NCBI GenBank assembly: GCA_902776435.1
Contig: CACYQB010000003.1
Location: 62,001 to 126,000 of the forward strand
Length of the DNA: 64,000 bases
Reading direction: 5' to 3'
Source: an uncultured Bacteroidales bacterium
GTDB lineage: Bacteria > Bacteroidota > Bacteroidia > Bacteroidales > Muribaculaceae
Below are positions 28,101 through 36,334 of the stretch, piece by piece (position 1 is the first letter of the stretch; the number at the start of each line of letters is the position of its first letter). The notes below the pieces were generated by a model. It was not told the DNA's origin and did not search any database. It worked only from the letters and a program-made list of their open reading frames with translations. Position numbers and translations under genes: made by a program.

Positions 28101-29657
28101 AGTACCCTTGAGCAACTTCACATACAACGATTGATCAGTCGAAGTGATGTCACTGGAAAACTCACCCACCTGATAAGTTTGACCGCCATAAGTATATTGA
28201 TAGGCCACAGCCAAGATTTCGTCGCTCGACAATGCGGTATTGAGCATGATGTAGCCCAAACTGGGATTCAAGGTATATTCTGCTGTTGTCAGAAGACGGG
28301 CACTTTCAATCTTCTCATAGTCCCTACCACCCTCGAAACCATAACTCTTTAACGGAGCGAGTGCGGCCGATGCTTTGCTCATGTAACGGGCATCAGGATA
28401 ATTGTCCTTAATCTCATCCATCAAGGTATTGGATGAATTGTCGGGTAACGAACCCGATTGACCGATCCAATGGGGGTTCAAAATATTAATTTCTTCGCCT
28501 TCACCCACATCCATGAAACCCATGATGTGGCGCGACTCATTGTAGTTGTTGCGCTTATTGGTGATCCACACCTCAATACGGGTGATGTGCATACCCGAAG
28601 ACACAAGGGGTAACTTGGAACACCATTCATCGTAGTGATCACGGAAGAAATGTGACAGGAAGAAGTTGCGGTTCTGGTCATACTTATCGGCAGAAAGGTA
28701 GAACTCTGTAGTCTGAGAACCACCCTTACTGCTTACTGTCTGGCTTTCACTGTTCTGCTGTGAAACAAGGGCCGTCGCAGTCAGTTTACCAAACTGCAAC
28801 TTGGTCTTGACACCAAACAGAGCAGCACTACCACGAATCAGTTGCGATCCCGTGGTCATGCTCACATTACCAGCCTCAATATTCTTGATGATTTCATCTT
28901 CCTTGCCCTCATAGGCCAACTTAAGGTTCTTGCTGTCGAAGTCAAACGTTGCACCCGTATTGTAGGACATGCTAAAACGCATCTTATCACCGACCGACGC
29001 CGTGATATTGGCCTGGATCTTCTGGTCAAAGTCGAAATAGGACTTGCGGCGTTGCGATACAGACAAGGCAGGGTTATCAGTCGAATTGGTTTTAACACCC
29101 ATGTTGATGGTCACCGAACCGGTGGTCTTGAGTTGCACACCACCAGGACCGAACACTTTCTCCAATGGGCCCATACCAAACTGCATGTCCAGGAAGTTGA
29201 ACGGGTCCTTCTCTTTGTCCTGAGCACTCTCGGCATTCTTTTGGCGGTAGTACTCCATCATCGAGCGGCGGAAGTCCATGTTACTGTACTCGTCGGACGA
29301 CATGATGTAAGGAGTTACAATGTCATTGTCTCCCAAACGTGTGTGAATGACATAACAACCCGTTTCGGGATCAAATTCCACAACGCTGGTGATGTTAGAG
29401 GGCGTTTTCAGGTCGGCAGCATATTCTCTGTTGTCCTGCACATCATCATAGTTCTGCGGGACAGTATGCTTCACGTTATACTGAAGGTCTAATTGTGGCG
29501 TCTTCTGTTGCTGAGCCGAAGGACGCGTATCGGGAGGTGGCGGGGGCGGCGGTAAAGTGCTGGTCACATATTGTGCCAACAACGTATCATTACCCGCCCA
29601 CAAGCCAATGAGCGTTCCTATAATGACGGCAAAAATTATTTTTTTTCGGTTCAGCAT
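22188..29657 (-). CDS. sprA: SprA/Sov, type IX secretion outer-membrane translocon
   Basis: Giant outer-membrane barrel through which type IX secretion cargo crosses in Bacteroidetes. I prefer the ATG at 29657 (2489 residues) to an in-frame TTG at 29672; it gives MLNRKKIIFAVIIGTLIGLW as signal anchor. A proline tract (PPPPPPP near residue 40) follows, then repeated SprA N-terminal-type segments (MQFGMGPLEKVFGPGGVQLKTTGSVTI, with other copies later), long beta-rich stretches, and a C-terminal barrel ending NSNYGIKITMDLVK. Length matches family members of about 2400-2500. It sits 43-58 nt after ruvA, an adjacency I recall from other Bacteroidetes, in an operon headed by two subtilases. Confidence 0.95.
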   Translation of the reverse strand: MLNRKKIIFAVIIGTLIGLWAGNDTLLAQYVTSTLPPPPPPPDTRPSAQQQKTPQLDLQYNVKHTVPQNYDDVQDNREYAADLKTPSNITSVVEFDPETGCYVIHTRLGDNDIVTPYIMSSDEYSNMDFRRSMMEYYRQKNAESAQDKEKDPFNFLDMQFGMGPLEKVFGPGGVQLKTTGSVTINMGVKTNSTDNPALSVSQRRKSYFDFDQKIQANITASVGDKMRFSMSYNTGATFDFDSKNLKLAYEGKEDEIIKNIEAGNVSMTTGSQLIRGSAALFGVKTKLQFGKLTATALVSQQNSESQTVSSKGGSQTTEFYLSADKYDQNRNFFLSHFFRDHYDEWCSKLPLVSSGMHITRIEVWITNKRNNYNESRHIMGFMDVGEGEEINILNPHWIGQSGSLPDNSSNTLMDEIKDNYPDARYMSKASAALAPLKSYGFEGGRDYEKIESARLLTTAEYTLNPSLGYIMLNTALSSDEILAVAYQYTYGGQTYQVGEFSSDITSTDQSLYVKLLKGTTSSPYYPMWDLAMKNVYALGAYSIQKNNFKLNIKYLSDTTGNELTYIPAGAINGVPLLQVMNLDRLDANQETNIDGKFDYLEGYTVQSKTGKIIFPVVEPFGEHLRSKFHDDAIAEKYIYTELYDSTLTVAQQFSDKNKFVLAGEYQSSSGSVIRLNATNVARGSVVVTAGGVTLTENSDYTVDYVMGTVTITNQSIIDAGTNVSVSLENQSTFSMQRKTLLGLDLDYAFNKDFHIGGTIMHYGEKAIGDKVAIGSELVNNTIWGVNLSYNTQFMWLTNLLNKIPTVNAVAPSTLNFRGDFAQLMPHQAKTGSNSGSSYIDDFESTQSGIDMRSPYSWFLSSTPSDPNSESPLFPEATLNGDVAYGKNRALLSWYYVDRLFTQRNSSYAPGYIKNDLDALSYPYAREVAFSEVFPGRELNYGESSVIQTLNLSFYPRERGPYNLDGTNVDQDGYLLFPEKRWGGIMRKIENTNFEQSNIEYIQFWMLDPFMDPDLNNEDGGSLYFNLGEVSEDILKDGLKSYENGLPINGDTTYVTSTVWGKVSSQSSLTYAFDNTNGARILQDVGLDGLSTAEEHKHKAYADFIEELKATLPASTVATMQEDPFSPFNDPASDNYSFYRSGYYDENHYSINDRYKHYNGTEGNSLSQTDASDGQYQTSRSTPDVEDINQDNTLNEYERYFQYHVAIHPDSMLVGKNFITDKQVANVHTRNGETQMATWYQFTIPLASYEKRVGNIQDFSTIRFMRMFMTGFKATTHLRFASLELVRGEWRNYKYNLNLRGEQPAKGTISINTVNIEENASREPVNYVLPPGVSRIIDSGQSQITQLNEQSMQLKVDDLDAGDARGVYRNTDLDLRTYKRLQMFVHNEATIDNETNLRNGDVSLFIRLGSDVKNNYYEYEIPLSVTPPGRYSTNSSSDRLKVWPDENMLDLNLDVLVNAKKNRNAAKVAGVEGVGYSIRYQDVDDAHPNNKVYVMGNPSLSKVRVMLIGVRNNSPTTKSCVVWVDELRVTDFDSEGGWAAKASMTLSMSDIATVNMGFHKETAGFGSVDQSLSMRRLDNYDQYNVAVQSDLGRFIPEKVKLHAPIYYSYSNEKTTPKYNPLDQDVKLKESLDICETKEQKDSIMNYAVTVRTAQNFSISGLKFDVKTMKNPMPWDPTNFTFSYSFSKQHMNDPENVYENTNDYRGSMQYSWTPYAKPFKPFSYFINEKNKNMKFFRDWELHWLPTNVSFGTNISRYYYEQQTRNETGIDVELPVSVSKNFLWDRQFVLNWSFTKSLTASFNSNTTAHILEPVGQVNKKLFPDAYRDWRDSVMTSIKDLGTPWAYNQVFNVSYKAPFSQIPILSWITANLSYNSTYKWDRGAIVEGVSSGNIISNQTIRSLDGRLAFEQFYSKIPYLKKIEDRFSSKSTQRSKPTKKEKPKKFSRTIKLSPDSAIIINHKLGVKKIKVSATTTDDKPFKVEFKVKDKDNVEITTLGEENLKFTITEIQGEERHNFFTEMAAYTTRLLMSVRSVNLKLKRTTSLSIPQYMPEIGDIFGQSTHYDVMAPGLDFAFGFAGQSYIDKAMDRNWLMSDPTQTTPALYGCANEFNTEIQLEPIAGLKIKLTGVRMDNRTNQIQFMYENPTILYGGSYTKTHIALATALKTVKADDNYHSANFDKFLENIPIIAERLQQRYMGTTYPDVGFLHNTAMAGNTYSIENGAVNKSSSDVLIPAFMAAYSGKNASTYDLNPFPSLKGILPNWTITYDGLMRIPLFKKLFKTFTLKHAYSCAYSVGTYNSFSDWVTIGDGLGFTKDVLTGGAIPSSPYNISTVSLKEEFKPLIGFDATFFNDITINLQFEEKRELKLNPSAGQLVEDYGRSFQVGGSYKIANFNQVLKLKNKQQNVNNDLTINILAKMTSNMALIRKIDANTAQATSGTQTWNINFTADYVVSKRIKLGAYFDYQTNTPLVSTTSYPTTNSNYGIKITMDLVK

Positions 29658-29715
29658 GAACTTTTTTATCAATAATTATCTTCACAAGCAGCCCAACAGC
29701 CCAAGACCATTAACA

Positions 29716-30309
29716 TCACATCATCTTGAGTGCCTGCTTAATCGCGTCTTCAACACTCAAGCCCGGATTCTTGGAAATCAGCGACTTGAGTGCCTTTTGT
29801 GAGGCCTGCTGGGAAAAACCCAACATGACGAGAGCGGCAAGCGCTTCATCATAAACAAGACCAGCAGGTTGGCCCGCTTGTTCTAATAACGTATCACCAG
29901 TGGGTTTTATTTTATCTTTCAGGTCAACTATTATTCGTTGGGCAGTTTTTGCTCCCACACCTTTCACGGCTTTGAACATGGCGATATTGTTGCCTGTAAT
30001 AGCCTGTGACAATTCATCAACTGTCATTGAGGACAGAATAACCCTAGCCGTGTTAGGGCCAACGCCCGAAACTGATATGAGCAAGAGGAAAGCCTCTCTC
30101 TCCTTCCTCGATGCAAAACCATAGAGGGTGTGAGCATCCTCACGAATGACCTCATGCACAAATAACATCGCAGTATCGTTCTTGCTCCCACGATTAAGCA
30201 CATCATAGGTATTGAGTGAGATATTCAACATGTAGCCCATGCCATGATTGTCAACTACCACATAGGCAGGGTTGAGTTCGGCTATCGTTCCTTTGATATA
30301 ATCTAACAT
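29716..30309 (-). CDS. ruvA: Holliday junction branch migration subunit RuvA
   Basis: Binds four-way DNA junctions and loads the RuvB motor. The 197-residue protein has the three expected parts: an N-terminal OB-fold (MLDYIKGTIAELNPAYVVVDN), two helix-hairpin-helix motifs (VSGVGPNTARVIL and VKGVGAKTAQRII), and a C-terminal RuvB-contacting domain (ALAALVMLGFSQQASQKAL) after a flexible linker. The start lies 4 nt after the stop of the upstream subtilase, so translation is probably coupled. No ruvB or ruvC is nearby. Confidence 0.96.
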   Translation of the reverse strand: MLDYIKGTIAELNPAYVVVDNHGMGYMLNISLNTYDVLNRGSKNDTAMLFVHEVIREDAHTLYGFASRKEREAFLLLISVSGVGPNTARVILSSMTVDELSQAITGNNIAMFKAVKGVGAKTAQRIIVDLKDKIKPTGDTLLEQAGQPAGLVYDEALAALVMLGFSQQASQKALKSLISKNPGLSVEDAIKQALKMM

Positions 30310-30313
30310 AATC

Positions 30314-32431
30314 TCAGTTCTTTAAAATCAATTCAATCACACTGTTGACGTCACCAAGCTGAATTTCACCGTCTCTATTCACATCGGCACGAATCATGGT
30401 GGCAGCGTCGCGATACATAGATGAGCCGAGGATGATGTCAATAACTATCATGACATCGGCTATATTCACCTCCCCGTCATTATTCGCATCTCCTTTCAAT
30501 AGATAATTATCAATTATATGATTGACAGCGGCTTGAACATCAAGTTTCCCGCATCCCCATTGCTCAGGATTACCATCAATCACGTAAGAATCCCGCTTCG
30601 ATGTCGCCTTTAAGACATCACGCACCATATTTGCATTGAGTTGTGGATGCAATTGCAACATCAGCGCGACGCAGCCGGTTACCACTGGGGCAGACATTGA
30701 TGTTCCCTGGTTGACGTAATAAGGATATTCAATCCCATCGACAGTTGCGGGAATCGTCCAGGTCCTTTGCACTGCATCAGTTTCATATCTGCTGGCCGAG
30801 GAAATGACAGAATAGCCAGGGGCGCAAACATCTGGTCTTGAAATGCCTCGTTCATCGGGTCCAAATGACGAAAATGTCGCAATATCAGTAGGATAACTAC
30901 CATTTATAACGACAGGGTCACCACTCATGTTGATATAACTTGCTCGCGTGCAATAAGCACCAACAGAAATCACATCATCGGTCGTCGCCATATCACTGAT
31001 GGACCCTACCGGCGATCCGCCTGTCATACCAGGCAGGTTAAATGTGTAGAAATACGTGTTTTTAGTACTCCATCCCGATAGCGATGTTGACTGATTGGCC
31101 ATATATTGGATTCCAACCAAAAAGCCTGACACCAGCGACGTCGCATCAAATATCCAGTACGAATGGAAACGTCCGTTCTCGCTTTCTGTTCCATCAGCAT
31201 TAAATTGAGGCTCAACGGCATTCACATATTGAAACTCACCCGTATAATAATCGCCAAAGCACAGGTCTTTCTCACTGCTTACCGTAAAGACACTATCCTC
31301 GGGCAATGCGCCGATCCAAGGGGAAGCATATACCATTTCACCCGTCTGTCGGTTGATGATGACAATGCGTGACAAGTGCTCCTGGGGTCCATCATTCCAC
31401 ATGCTTACGTACCCCTCACGCTGCATGCCTCCCCAACGGTTACGCAACAGCGTTGTCACCGTGTCGCGTTCGCCTGTCAAGTTCCGGTGAAAGCAGATGG
31501 GCGCATCGCCATCATTCCCAGCCGACAACACACAAATATGTCCTGGTCCTGAGAGTGAAGAAAAAGTCCTGCACAGGAATGACGACCCGTCGTTGGGTCC
31601 ATCATTGCTGCCGAGACTCATGTTGATGACACAGGGTTTACCTACCCTATCAGCATAGTCGAAGATATAACGGACTCCGTTAGCAATATTAACATCAGTC
31701 AATTCATTTTCAGGCATTCCACATACCACGATATCAGCAGCTGGGGCCACGCCATATAAGCCGTTAGACATATAGCTGCCGGCGGCAGTTCCTGTCGTGT
31801 GGGTGCCATGAGATGACCCAACATTGTCTGTCGTAAGCAAGGATATTTCCTGAGCTGTTTCGTAGCAACTGCCAGGTAAAGTGCAATCATCGACCACAGA
31901 AGATCTACCTGTGCTATCACATGGCATATAGACCGCACGAACACGGGAAGTTCCATCTTGCCCACGCCAATTCACATGGTTGAAATCAAATCCAGTGTCA
32001 ATCATACCCACAATAATGCCTTCACCACGCAGGGGGGCGACTAAGCCTTTAGCTTGCAAGATATCATCGACATGGGAATAATAGCGGGCGCTGTCGTTAC
32101 ATAGTGTCACATGACGCCCCAGGGCGATATGAGACACCCCAGAGATTCGAGACACTTCATTCAGCCTCTCTTCAGGAAAGCTCGCAGTCAAAAAGCCATC
32201 AAATACAGCATTAACTTCAACTCCTGCAGCCTTCAACGAGTCAATTACAGCTTGATTGCCAAATGCAATGAACGCGTGAAGGTCATGAGAGCGGGATTCA
32301 GGAATGCCGCGATTACGTAATTCGCTCTTACTGAACAGCATGAAACGGGAAGACGCACTCAACAAATCACCCGCCCAAGCCATCGGCTTGAGAAACAGAA
32401 ACAACGATATTATCAGGATGGCCCTGTTCAC
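30314..32431 (-). CDS. Secreted S8 subtilase with C-terminal dockerin-like repeats (second of pair)
   Basis: A 705-residue exported serine protease. It starts at GTG 32431, sharing one base with the upstream TAG stop, which indicates coupling; the resulting signal peptide ends near residue 20 (AWA). A prodomain-like region runs to about 115, and the subtilisin domain follows with D145 (MIDTGFDFNH), H208 (SHGTHTTG) and S578 (GTSMSAPVV). The triad is complete, with a long insertion (about 330-480) between His and Ser. The end carries two dockerin-type calcium-loop repeats (DANNDGEVNIADV and DVNRDGEIQLGDV) and stops straight after the second. The upstream gene encodes a clear paralogue. Cargo for SprA is a plausible fate. 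Confidence 0.9.
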   Translation of the reverse strand: MNRAILIISLFLFLKPMAWAGDLLSASSRFMLFSKSELRNRGIPESRSHDLHAFIAFGNQAVIDSLKAAGVEVNAVFDGFLTASFPEERLNEVSRISGVSHIALGRHVTLCNDSARYYSHVDDILQAKGLVAPLRGEGIIVGMIDTGFDFNHVNWRGQDGTSRVRAVYMPCDSTGRSSVVDDCTLPGSCYETAQEISLLTTDNVGSSHGTHTTGTAAGSYMSNGLYGVAPAADIVVCGMPENELTDVNIANGVRYIFDYADRVGKPCVINMSLGSNDGPNDGSSFLCRTFSSLSGPGHICVLSAGNDGDAPICFHRNLTGERDTVTTLLRNRWGGMQREGYVSMWNDGPQEHLSRIVIINRQTGEMVYASPWIGALPEDSVFTVSSEKDLCFGDYYTGEFQYVNAVEPQFNADGTESENGRFHSYWIFDATSLVSGFLVGIQYMANQSTSLSGWSTKNTYFYTFNLPGMTGGSPVGSISDMATTDDVISVGAYCTRASYINMSGDPVVINGSYPTDIATFSSFGPDERGISRPDVCAPGYSVISSASRYETDAVQRTWTIPATVDGIEYPYYVNQGTSMSAPVVTGCVALMLQLHPQLNANMVRDVLKATSKRDSYVIDGNPEQWGCGKLDVQAAVNHIIDNYLLKGDANNDGEVNIADVMIVIDIILGSSMYRDAATMIRADVNRDGEIQLGDVNSVIELILKN

Positions 32432-34467
32432 TAATTGCCGTTAAGAATCAGGTCGATGATTGAATTGACATCGCTGATGGTCACCTCGCCATCATCGTTC
32501 ACATCAGCACGGTACATGGTATCATCATCAACATCACCGCCAAGGATGATATCAATCGTCAGATTAATGTCACTGATAGTTATCTCACCATCATTATTGA
32601 CATCACCGTTCTTGACATTGATGTGCAACACCTGCCTCATGCCAGCCATGGCATCCAACTTGCCAGCGCCCCAGCATTCCCTGTCGCCCTGAATCATCTG
32701 CAAGTCCTTATAACTGGTGTTCTTGATGATTTTCCTCACGTCGGCTGTACTGAGGTTAGGATTAGCCTGCATCCACAACGCCACTGTGCCTGAGACAACT
32801 GCCGCCGACATCGAAGTACCCATATAAGGACAATAAGGATACTCAACACCATCAACGAAGACTGAAGGCTGCCAATAACGAATGTTAGGCGGATTTGTGT
32901 TATAGCGGTTACCCGAAGACAAGACTACGCTACCGGGAGCACACACATCGGGACGAGAAATGCCATTGTCATCAGGACCATAAGATGAATTGTGGGACAG
33001 GAATGTGGGAATACTATTACTGCGGAAATAGAGGGTGCCGTCTCGCAATGGGATATAAGCCCTGCTGTTGTAAGCGCCAACCGAAATCACGCTATCAGTT
33101 GTTGCGAAGTCACTGATAGAGCCGTGAATATCACCCTTTTCGGCCCAACTTACTCCAAATTGGCTGAAGTGAGCATACCAGGACGTCCAAATAGAAAGTT
33201 CGTTGTTCGATGGAGCAAAATACTGCAGACCTAATACATAGTTATTAAACTTACCTTTCATGTCCACCGTGCACAGCGAATTGGGGCGTCCATAAAAGTC
33301 ATACGTACCCCTGATGGCCACATTACCAGTAAAATACTGCGCCAACGCTGTGTCGGTCTCGGTTGAAATTTCAGCATAAGAGCCTTGAGGGACAGCACCA
33401 TAGGGACGAGTACTGTAAACAATCTCCTTATTCTGGGTGTTCACAACCACAAGCCTGGCATTGAAAGGCTTCTTCTGTTTGCTCCAGGCATTGATATTAC
33501 CTGAAAGGTTCGTACCGCCCCAAGGACCAATCAACAGAACCGTTGCCGTGTCTTCCTTGCTGGCAAGTTCCCTGTGGACATAGACCGGATTATCACCATC
33601 ATTTCCTGCAGGAACCACAAACACACGGCCAGGGCCAGACAGTTCTTCACACACGCGGTTAAGATAGGAAGTGCCATCGTGCGGGCCGATATTGGTGCCC
33701 ACACTCATGTTAATTACACAGGGCTTACCTGCACGCCTGGCATAATCACAGATGTAGCTGATGCAGTTAGACACGACGACATCATTCAGTTTGTCTTCAG
33801 GAACGCCGCAAGCGACGATATCAGCTTCAGGAGCAACGCCATACCAGCCGTTGTCACGATAAGAGCCAGCTGCGGTTCCTGCGGTGTGAGTGCCATGAGT
33901 TGAGTTCGGGTCATCAGTCGTTAATTGAGCGATTTCATCAGGCTTCTCATAATAACTACCGGGTAGTCGTATCGCCCTAACTACAGGTTGAGTACCACTA
34001 TTGTCATAGGGCATATACACGGCCTTGACGCGAGTCTTACCTTCCTCGTCCCAGAAGTTGATGTGGTTATAGTCAAAACCGCCATCAATGACACCGACAA
34101 TGACACCTTTACCCGTATAGGGCATTTCCAGACCTGCGCCAAGATGCACAGGGTCAACACGAGAAAAATAGCGAGCACTATCGGAGCATGTTTCGATATA
34201 TACAGACCTTGTCACACCTTTCACGCCATTAATGGCCATGATAGTCGATGGCTCAACGCCAGCATTAATGCGAGCCGCGATAAAGTCATCAAACCTTGAA
34301 GTAATCGTCACGCCCGCAGCATTCAACTGATACTGCAACATCTCGTCAAGCTGTTCTACTTCGATAAACGCTTCGTAGAAATCATTTGAAGAGTTTTGAG
34401 CATACGTCATTGACGTGGCGCAAGTCATGGCCACAAGCAATGAGATCAATAGGGTAATCCTTTTCAT
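32431..34467 (-). CDS. Secreted S8 subtilase with C-terminal dockerin-like repeats (first of pair)
   Basis: A 678-residue exported serine protease and first gene of the five-gene sprA operon. The signal peptide ends near residue 24 (TYAQ). The triad is D128 (VIDGGFDYNH), H191 (THGTHTAG) and S552 (GTSMSAAVV). A CSDSARYFSRVDPVH segment before the catalytic domain is shared with its partner, and both have the same long insertion, so the pair arose by tandem duplication. The C-terminus has two dockerin-like loops (DVNNDGEITISDI and DVNDDGEVTISDV) ending LILNGN. Substrates cannot be inferred; possible roles are nutrient proteolysis or processing of surface proteins. Confidence 0.9.
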   Translation of the reverse strand: MKRITLLISLLVAMTCATSMTYAQNSSNDFYEAFIEVEQLDEMLQYQLNAAGVTITSRFDDFIAARINAGVEPSTIMAINGVKGVTRSVYIETCSDSARYFSRVDPVHLGAGLEMPYTGKGVIVGVIDGGFDYNHINFWDEEGKTRVKAVYMPYDNSGTQPVVRAIRLPGSYYEKPDEIAQLTTDDPNSTHGTHTAGTAAGSYRDNGWYGVAPEADIVACGVPEDKLNDVVVSNCISYICDYARRAGKPCVINMSVGTNIGPHDGTSYLNRVCEELSGPGRVFVVPAGNDGDNPVYVHRELASKEDTATVLLIGPWGGTNLSGNINAWSKQKKPFNARLVVVNTQNKEIVYSTRPYGAVPQGSYAEISTETDTALAQYFTGNVAIRGTYDFYGRPNSLCTVDMKGKFNNYVLGLQYFAPSNNELSIWTSWYAHFSQFGVSWAEKGDIHGSISDFATTDSVISVGAYNSRAYIPLRDGTLYFRSNSIPTFLSHNSSYGPDDNGISRPDVCAPGSVVLSSGNRYNTNPPNIRYWQPSVFVDGVEYPYCPYMGTSMSAAVVSGTVALWMQANPNLSTADVRKIIKNTSYKDLQMIQGDRECWGAGKLDAMAGMRQVLHINVKNGDVNNDGEITISDINLTIDIILGGDVDDDTMYRADVNDDGEVTISDVNSIIDLILNGN

Positions 34468-34562
34468 ATCATTAATTTTTGTTAGTATTCTATTGAGTTA
34501 TAATCAAACTGCAAAAATAATAAAAAAACAGCTCAAATCAGTATTTTTCAGCAAAAAACAAT

Positions 34563-34595
34563 AAAAACGGGTGGCCGACAAGATACAGCCACCCG
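34563..34595 (-). terminator. Terminator of the TPR-protein unit
   Basis: On the minus strand, CGGGTGGC and GCCACCCG (34588-34595 and 34568-34575) form an 8-bp stem followed by T5. It lies 30 nt past the TPR gene stop and ahead of the subtilase operon. Confidence 0.8.
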
Positions 34596-34626
34596 CACGG
34601 GTTATAAAAAACTGAAAATTATTCCA

Positions 34627-36252
34627 TTACTTCATGCTCTCAACATACTTGCGCAGTGAAGTGTTATCGGGGTCGTATTCAAGCCACTTCTGATAGTATC
34701 CCTTAGCGGTAGCCTTGTCACCCTTGTTAAAGTAGTAGGTAGCAAGGTAGTTGTAGGCATACTTAAAGTAGCGTGCATAGTCGGCCTTGTTCTCTTTCTC
34801 TTCAAGAATGCTGATCAACTCGTTGTAGGCAGCCAATGCGGCACCGGTATTGTTGTCACCCTCACGCATCTTGGCGATCTTAGCCTTTTGATTCACAATC
34901 TGCACATTACGGGGAACCAGCTTGTCAACCTCGTCAACATACTTCTGTGACTTAGCAAGTGCGTCAGCCTTAGTAGCATCATCAAGGACTTCAGAGCTAG
35001 CAACGCCCAGGTAATAGTTGGACAGCATGAAGAGGTCGTTGGACTTGTGGTTGCCGCTGTCCACCAGACGCTGGTAGTACTCGGCGGCCTTTACAAAGTT
35101 CTCGGTATCGGCATAGCTGTCACCCATGTAGCGAATCAGATCCGCATTGTTGGGGTTGAGCTCAAGGGCCTTCTCATAGGCTGCGATAGCCTCCTCGGGA
35201 TGGTTGGCATTCTGGAGAGCCAAACCATAGTCGGTGTAGTCGCGAACCTCGTAGTTGGAACCCTTGGGAAGAACGTTGGCAAAGAACGAGCGTCCTGCCT
35301 CAACGGCCTCAGCCCACTTTTCGAGCTGAATCAGGTTGTAAAGCTGCATACGCTTCATGTAGAACACCTTGTCATCAGTAGGATTCAGCTTATTCACAAG
35401 GCTGGTGGCCAGATCAAGCGACTCCTGGTACTTCTCGCCGAAGAACAACAGCTGTACATAGCGCACCTCGTCCTGAGCAAAGTGGTTGGGATTCTTGATG
35501 TACTTGCCGTACTGCTCAGCGGCCTTAGCACCCAAGTTGTCTGCATAGTACTTCTCTGCAAGTTCGCGCTGAACCAGTGCCGAGTTGGGCACCTTGGCCT
35601 GCAGCTCCTCAAGACGCTCGATAGCCATCTCGGGGTTCACGTTGAAGTAGGTGTTGGCATATTTCACATAGGCCTCAATGTTGTTGGGATCCTTGTCAAA
35701 AGCCAATTCATAGATACCGGCTGCGTTACCCCAGTCTCTCTTGTCAGCCTTGGTATCGGCCTCAAAGATATAGCTGTCAGGATCGTCGGCGTTCCACTTG
35801 CGGGCATTCTTGATGCATTTCTCAATATCCTTGGCATAGGTGGTAGGATTCGCATCATAGTATGCACGTGCAATTTCCATCTCTAACTTGGCATCCTTCT
35901 TGGACATCTTGCGTGCCTTCTCGAGCAGACTCTTCACTTCGCCACCGTTCTTGAGTGCGATAGCTGCCTGACCCACGTAGTTGTAAGGATTCATGGCGTT
36001 AGCAGCGATACCCTTCTCAAAGTTGGCAGCAGCTTCGGCTACATTACCCTGGTGCAGAGCGATCTGACCGAGATAGTAGTAGGCTTCAGCCTTGTCAGTG
36101 GTTGCAGCATTCAAGTTGCGCACAAGCAATTCCTTGGCATTGTCCAATTTGTCAACCTTGTAGTACTCAATACCGTCCTTGTAACCTTGTGCATTGGTTA
36201 CCAGTGACGCACCCATTAACATGAGTGATGCAAATAAGAATTTCCTTTTCAT
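34627..36252 (-). CDS. Secreted tetratricopeptide-repeat protein
   Basis: A 541-residue exported protein with a signal peptide MKRKFLFASLMLMGASLVTNAQ followed almost wholly by TPR-like helical pairs, for example KAEAYYYLGQIALHQGNVAEAAANFEKG, HPEEAIAAYEKALELNPNN and YFNKGDKATAKGYYQKWLEYDP. TPR arrays are binding scaffolds; location should be periplasmic. It is downstream of a PstS-like lipoprotein gene (gap about 80 nt) and a small membrane protein gene. I recall this TPR-PstS pair beside ExbB/ExbD/TonB genes in Bacteroides, but none of those is present here. A role in energised envelope transport is therefore only a suggestion. Confidence 0.87.
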   Translation of the reverse strand: MKRKFLFASLMLMGASLVTNAQGYKDGIEYYKVDKLDNAKELLVRNLNAATTDKAEAYYYLGQIALHQGNVAEAAANFEKGIAANAMNPYNYVGQAAIALKNGGEVKSLLEKARKMSKKDAKLEMEIARAYYDANPTTYAKDIEKCIKNARKWNADDPDSYIFEADTKADKRDWGNAAGIYELAFDKDPNNIEAYVKYANTYFNVNPEMAIERLEELQAKVPNSALVQRELAEKYYADNLGAKAAEQYGKYIKNPNHFAQDEVRYVQLLFFGEKYQESLDLATSLVNKLNPTDDKVFYMKRMQLYNLIQLEKWAEAVEAGRSFFANVLPKGSNYEVRDYTDYGLALQNANHPEEAIAAYEKALELNPNNADLIRYMGDSYADTENFVKAAEYYQRLVDSGNHKSNDLFMLSNYYLGVASSEVLDDATKADALAKSQKYVDEVDKLVPRNVQIVNQKAKIAKMREGDNNTGAALAAYNELISILEEKENKADYARYFKYAYNYLATYYFNKGDKATAKGYYQKWLEYDPDNTSLRKYVESMK

Positions 36253-36334
36253 TGTAGTAACAATTTAATGTTGATATTTATAAGTTCGTTTTGTTTGATT
36301 ATTCATATTGCAACTTCCGTGCCAAACATCTAAG

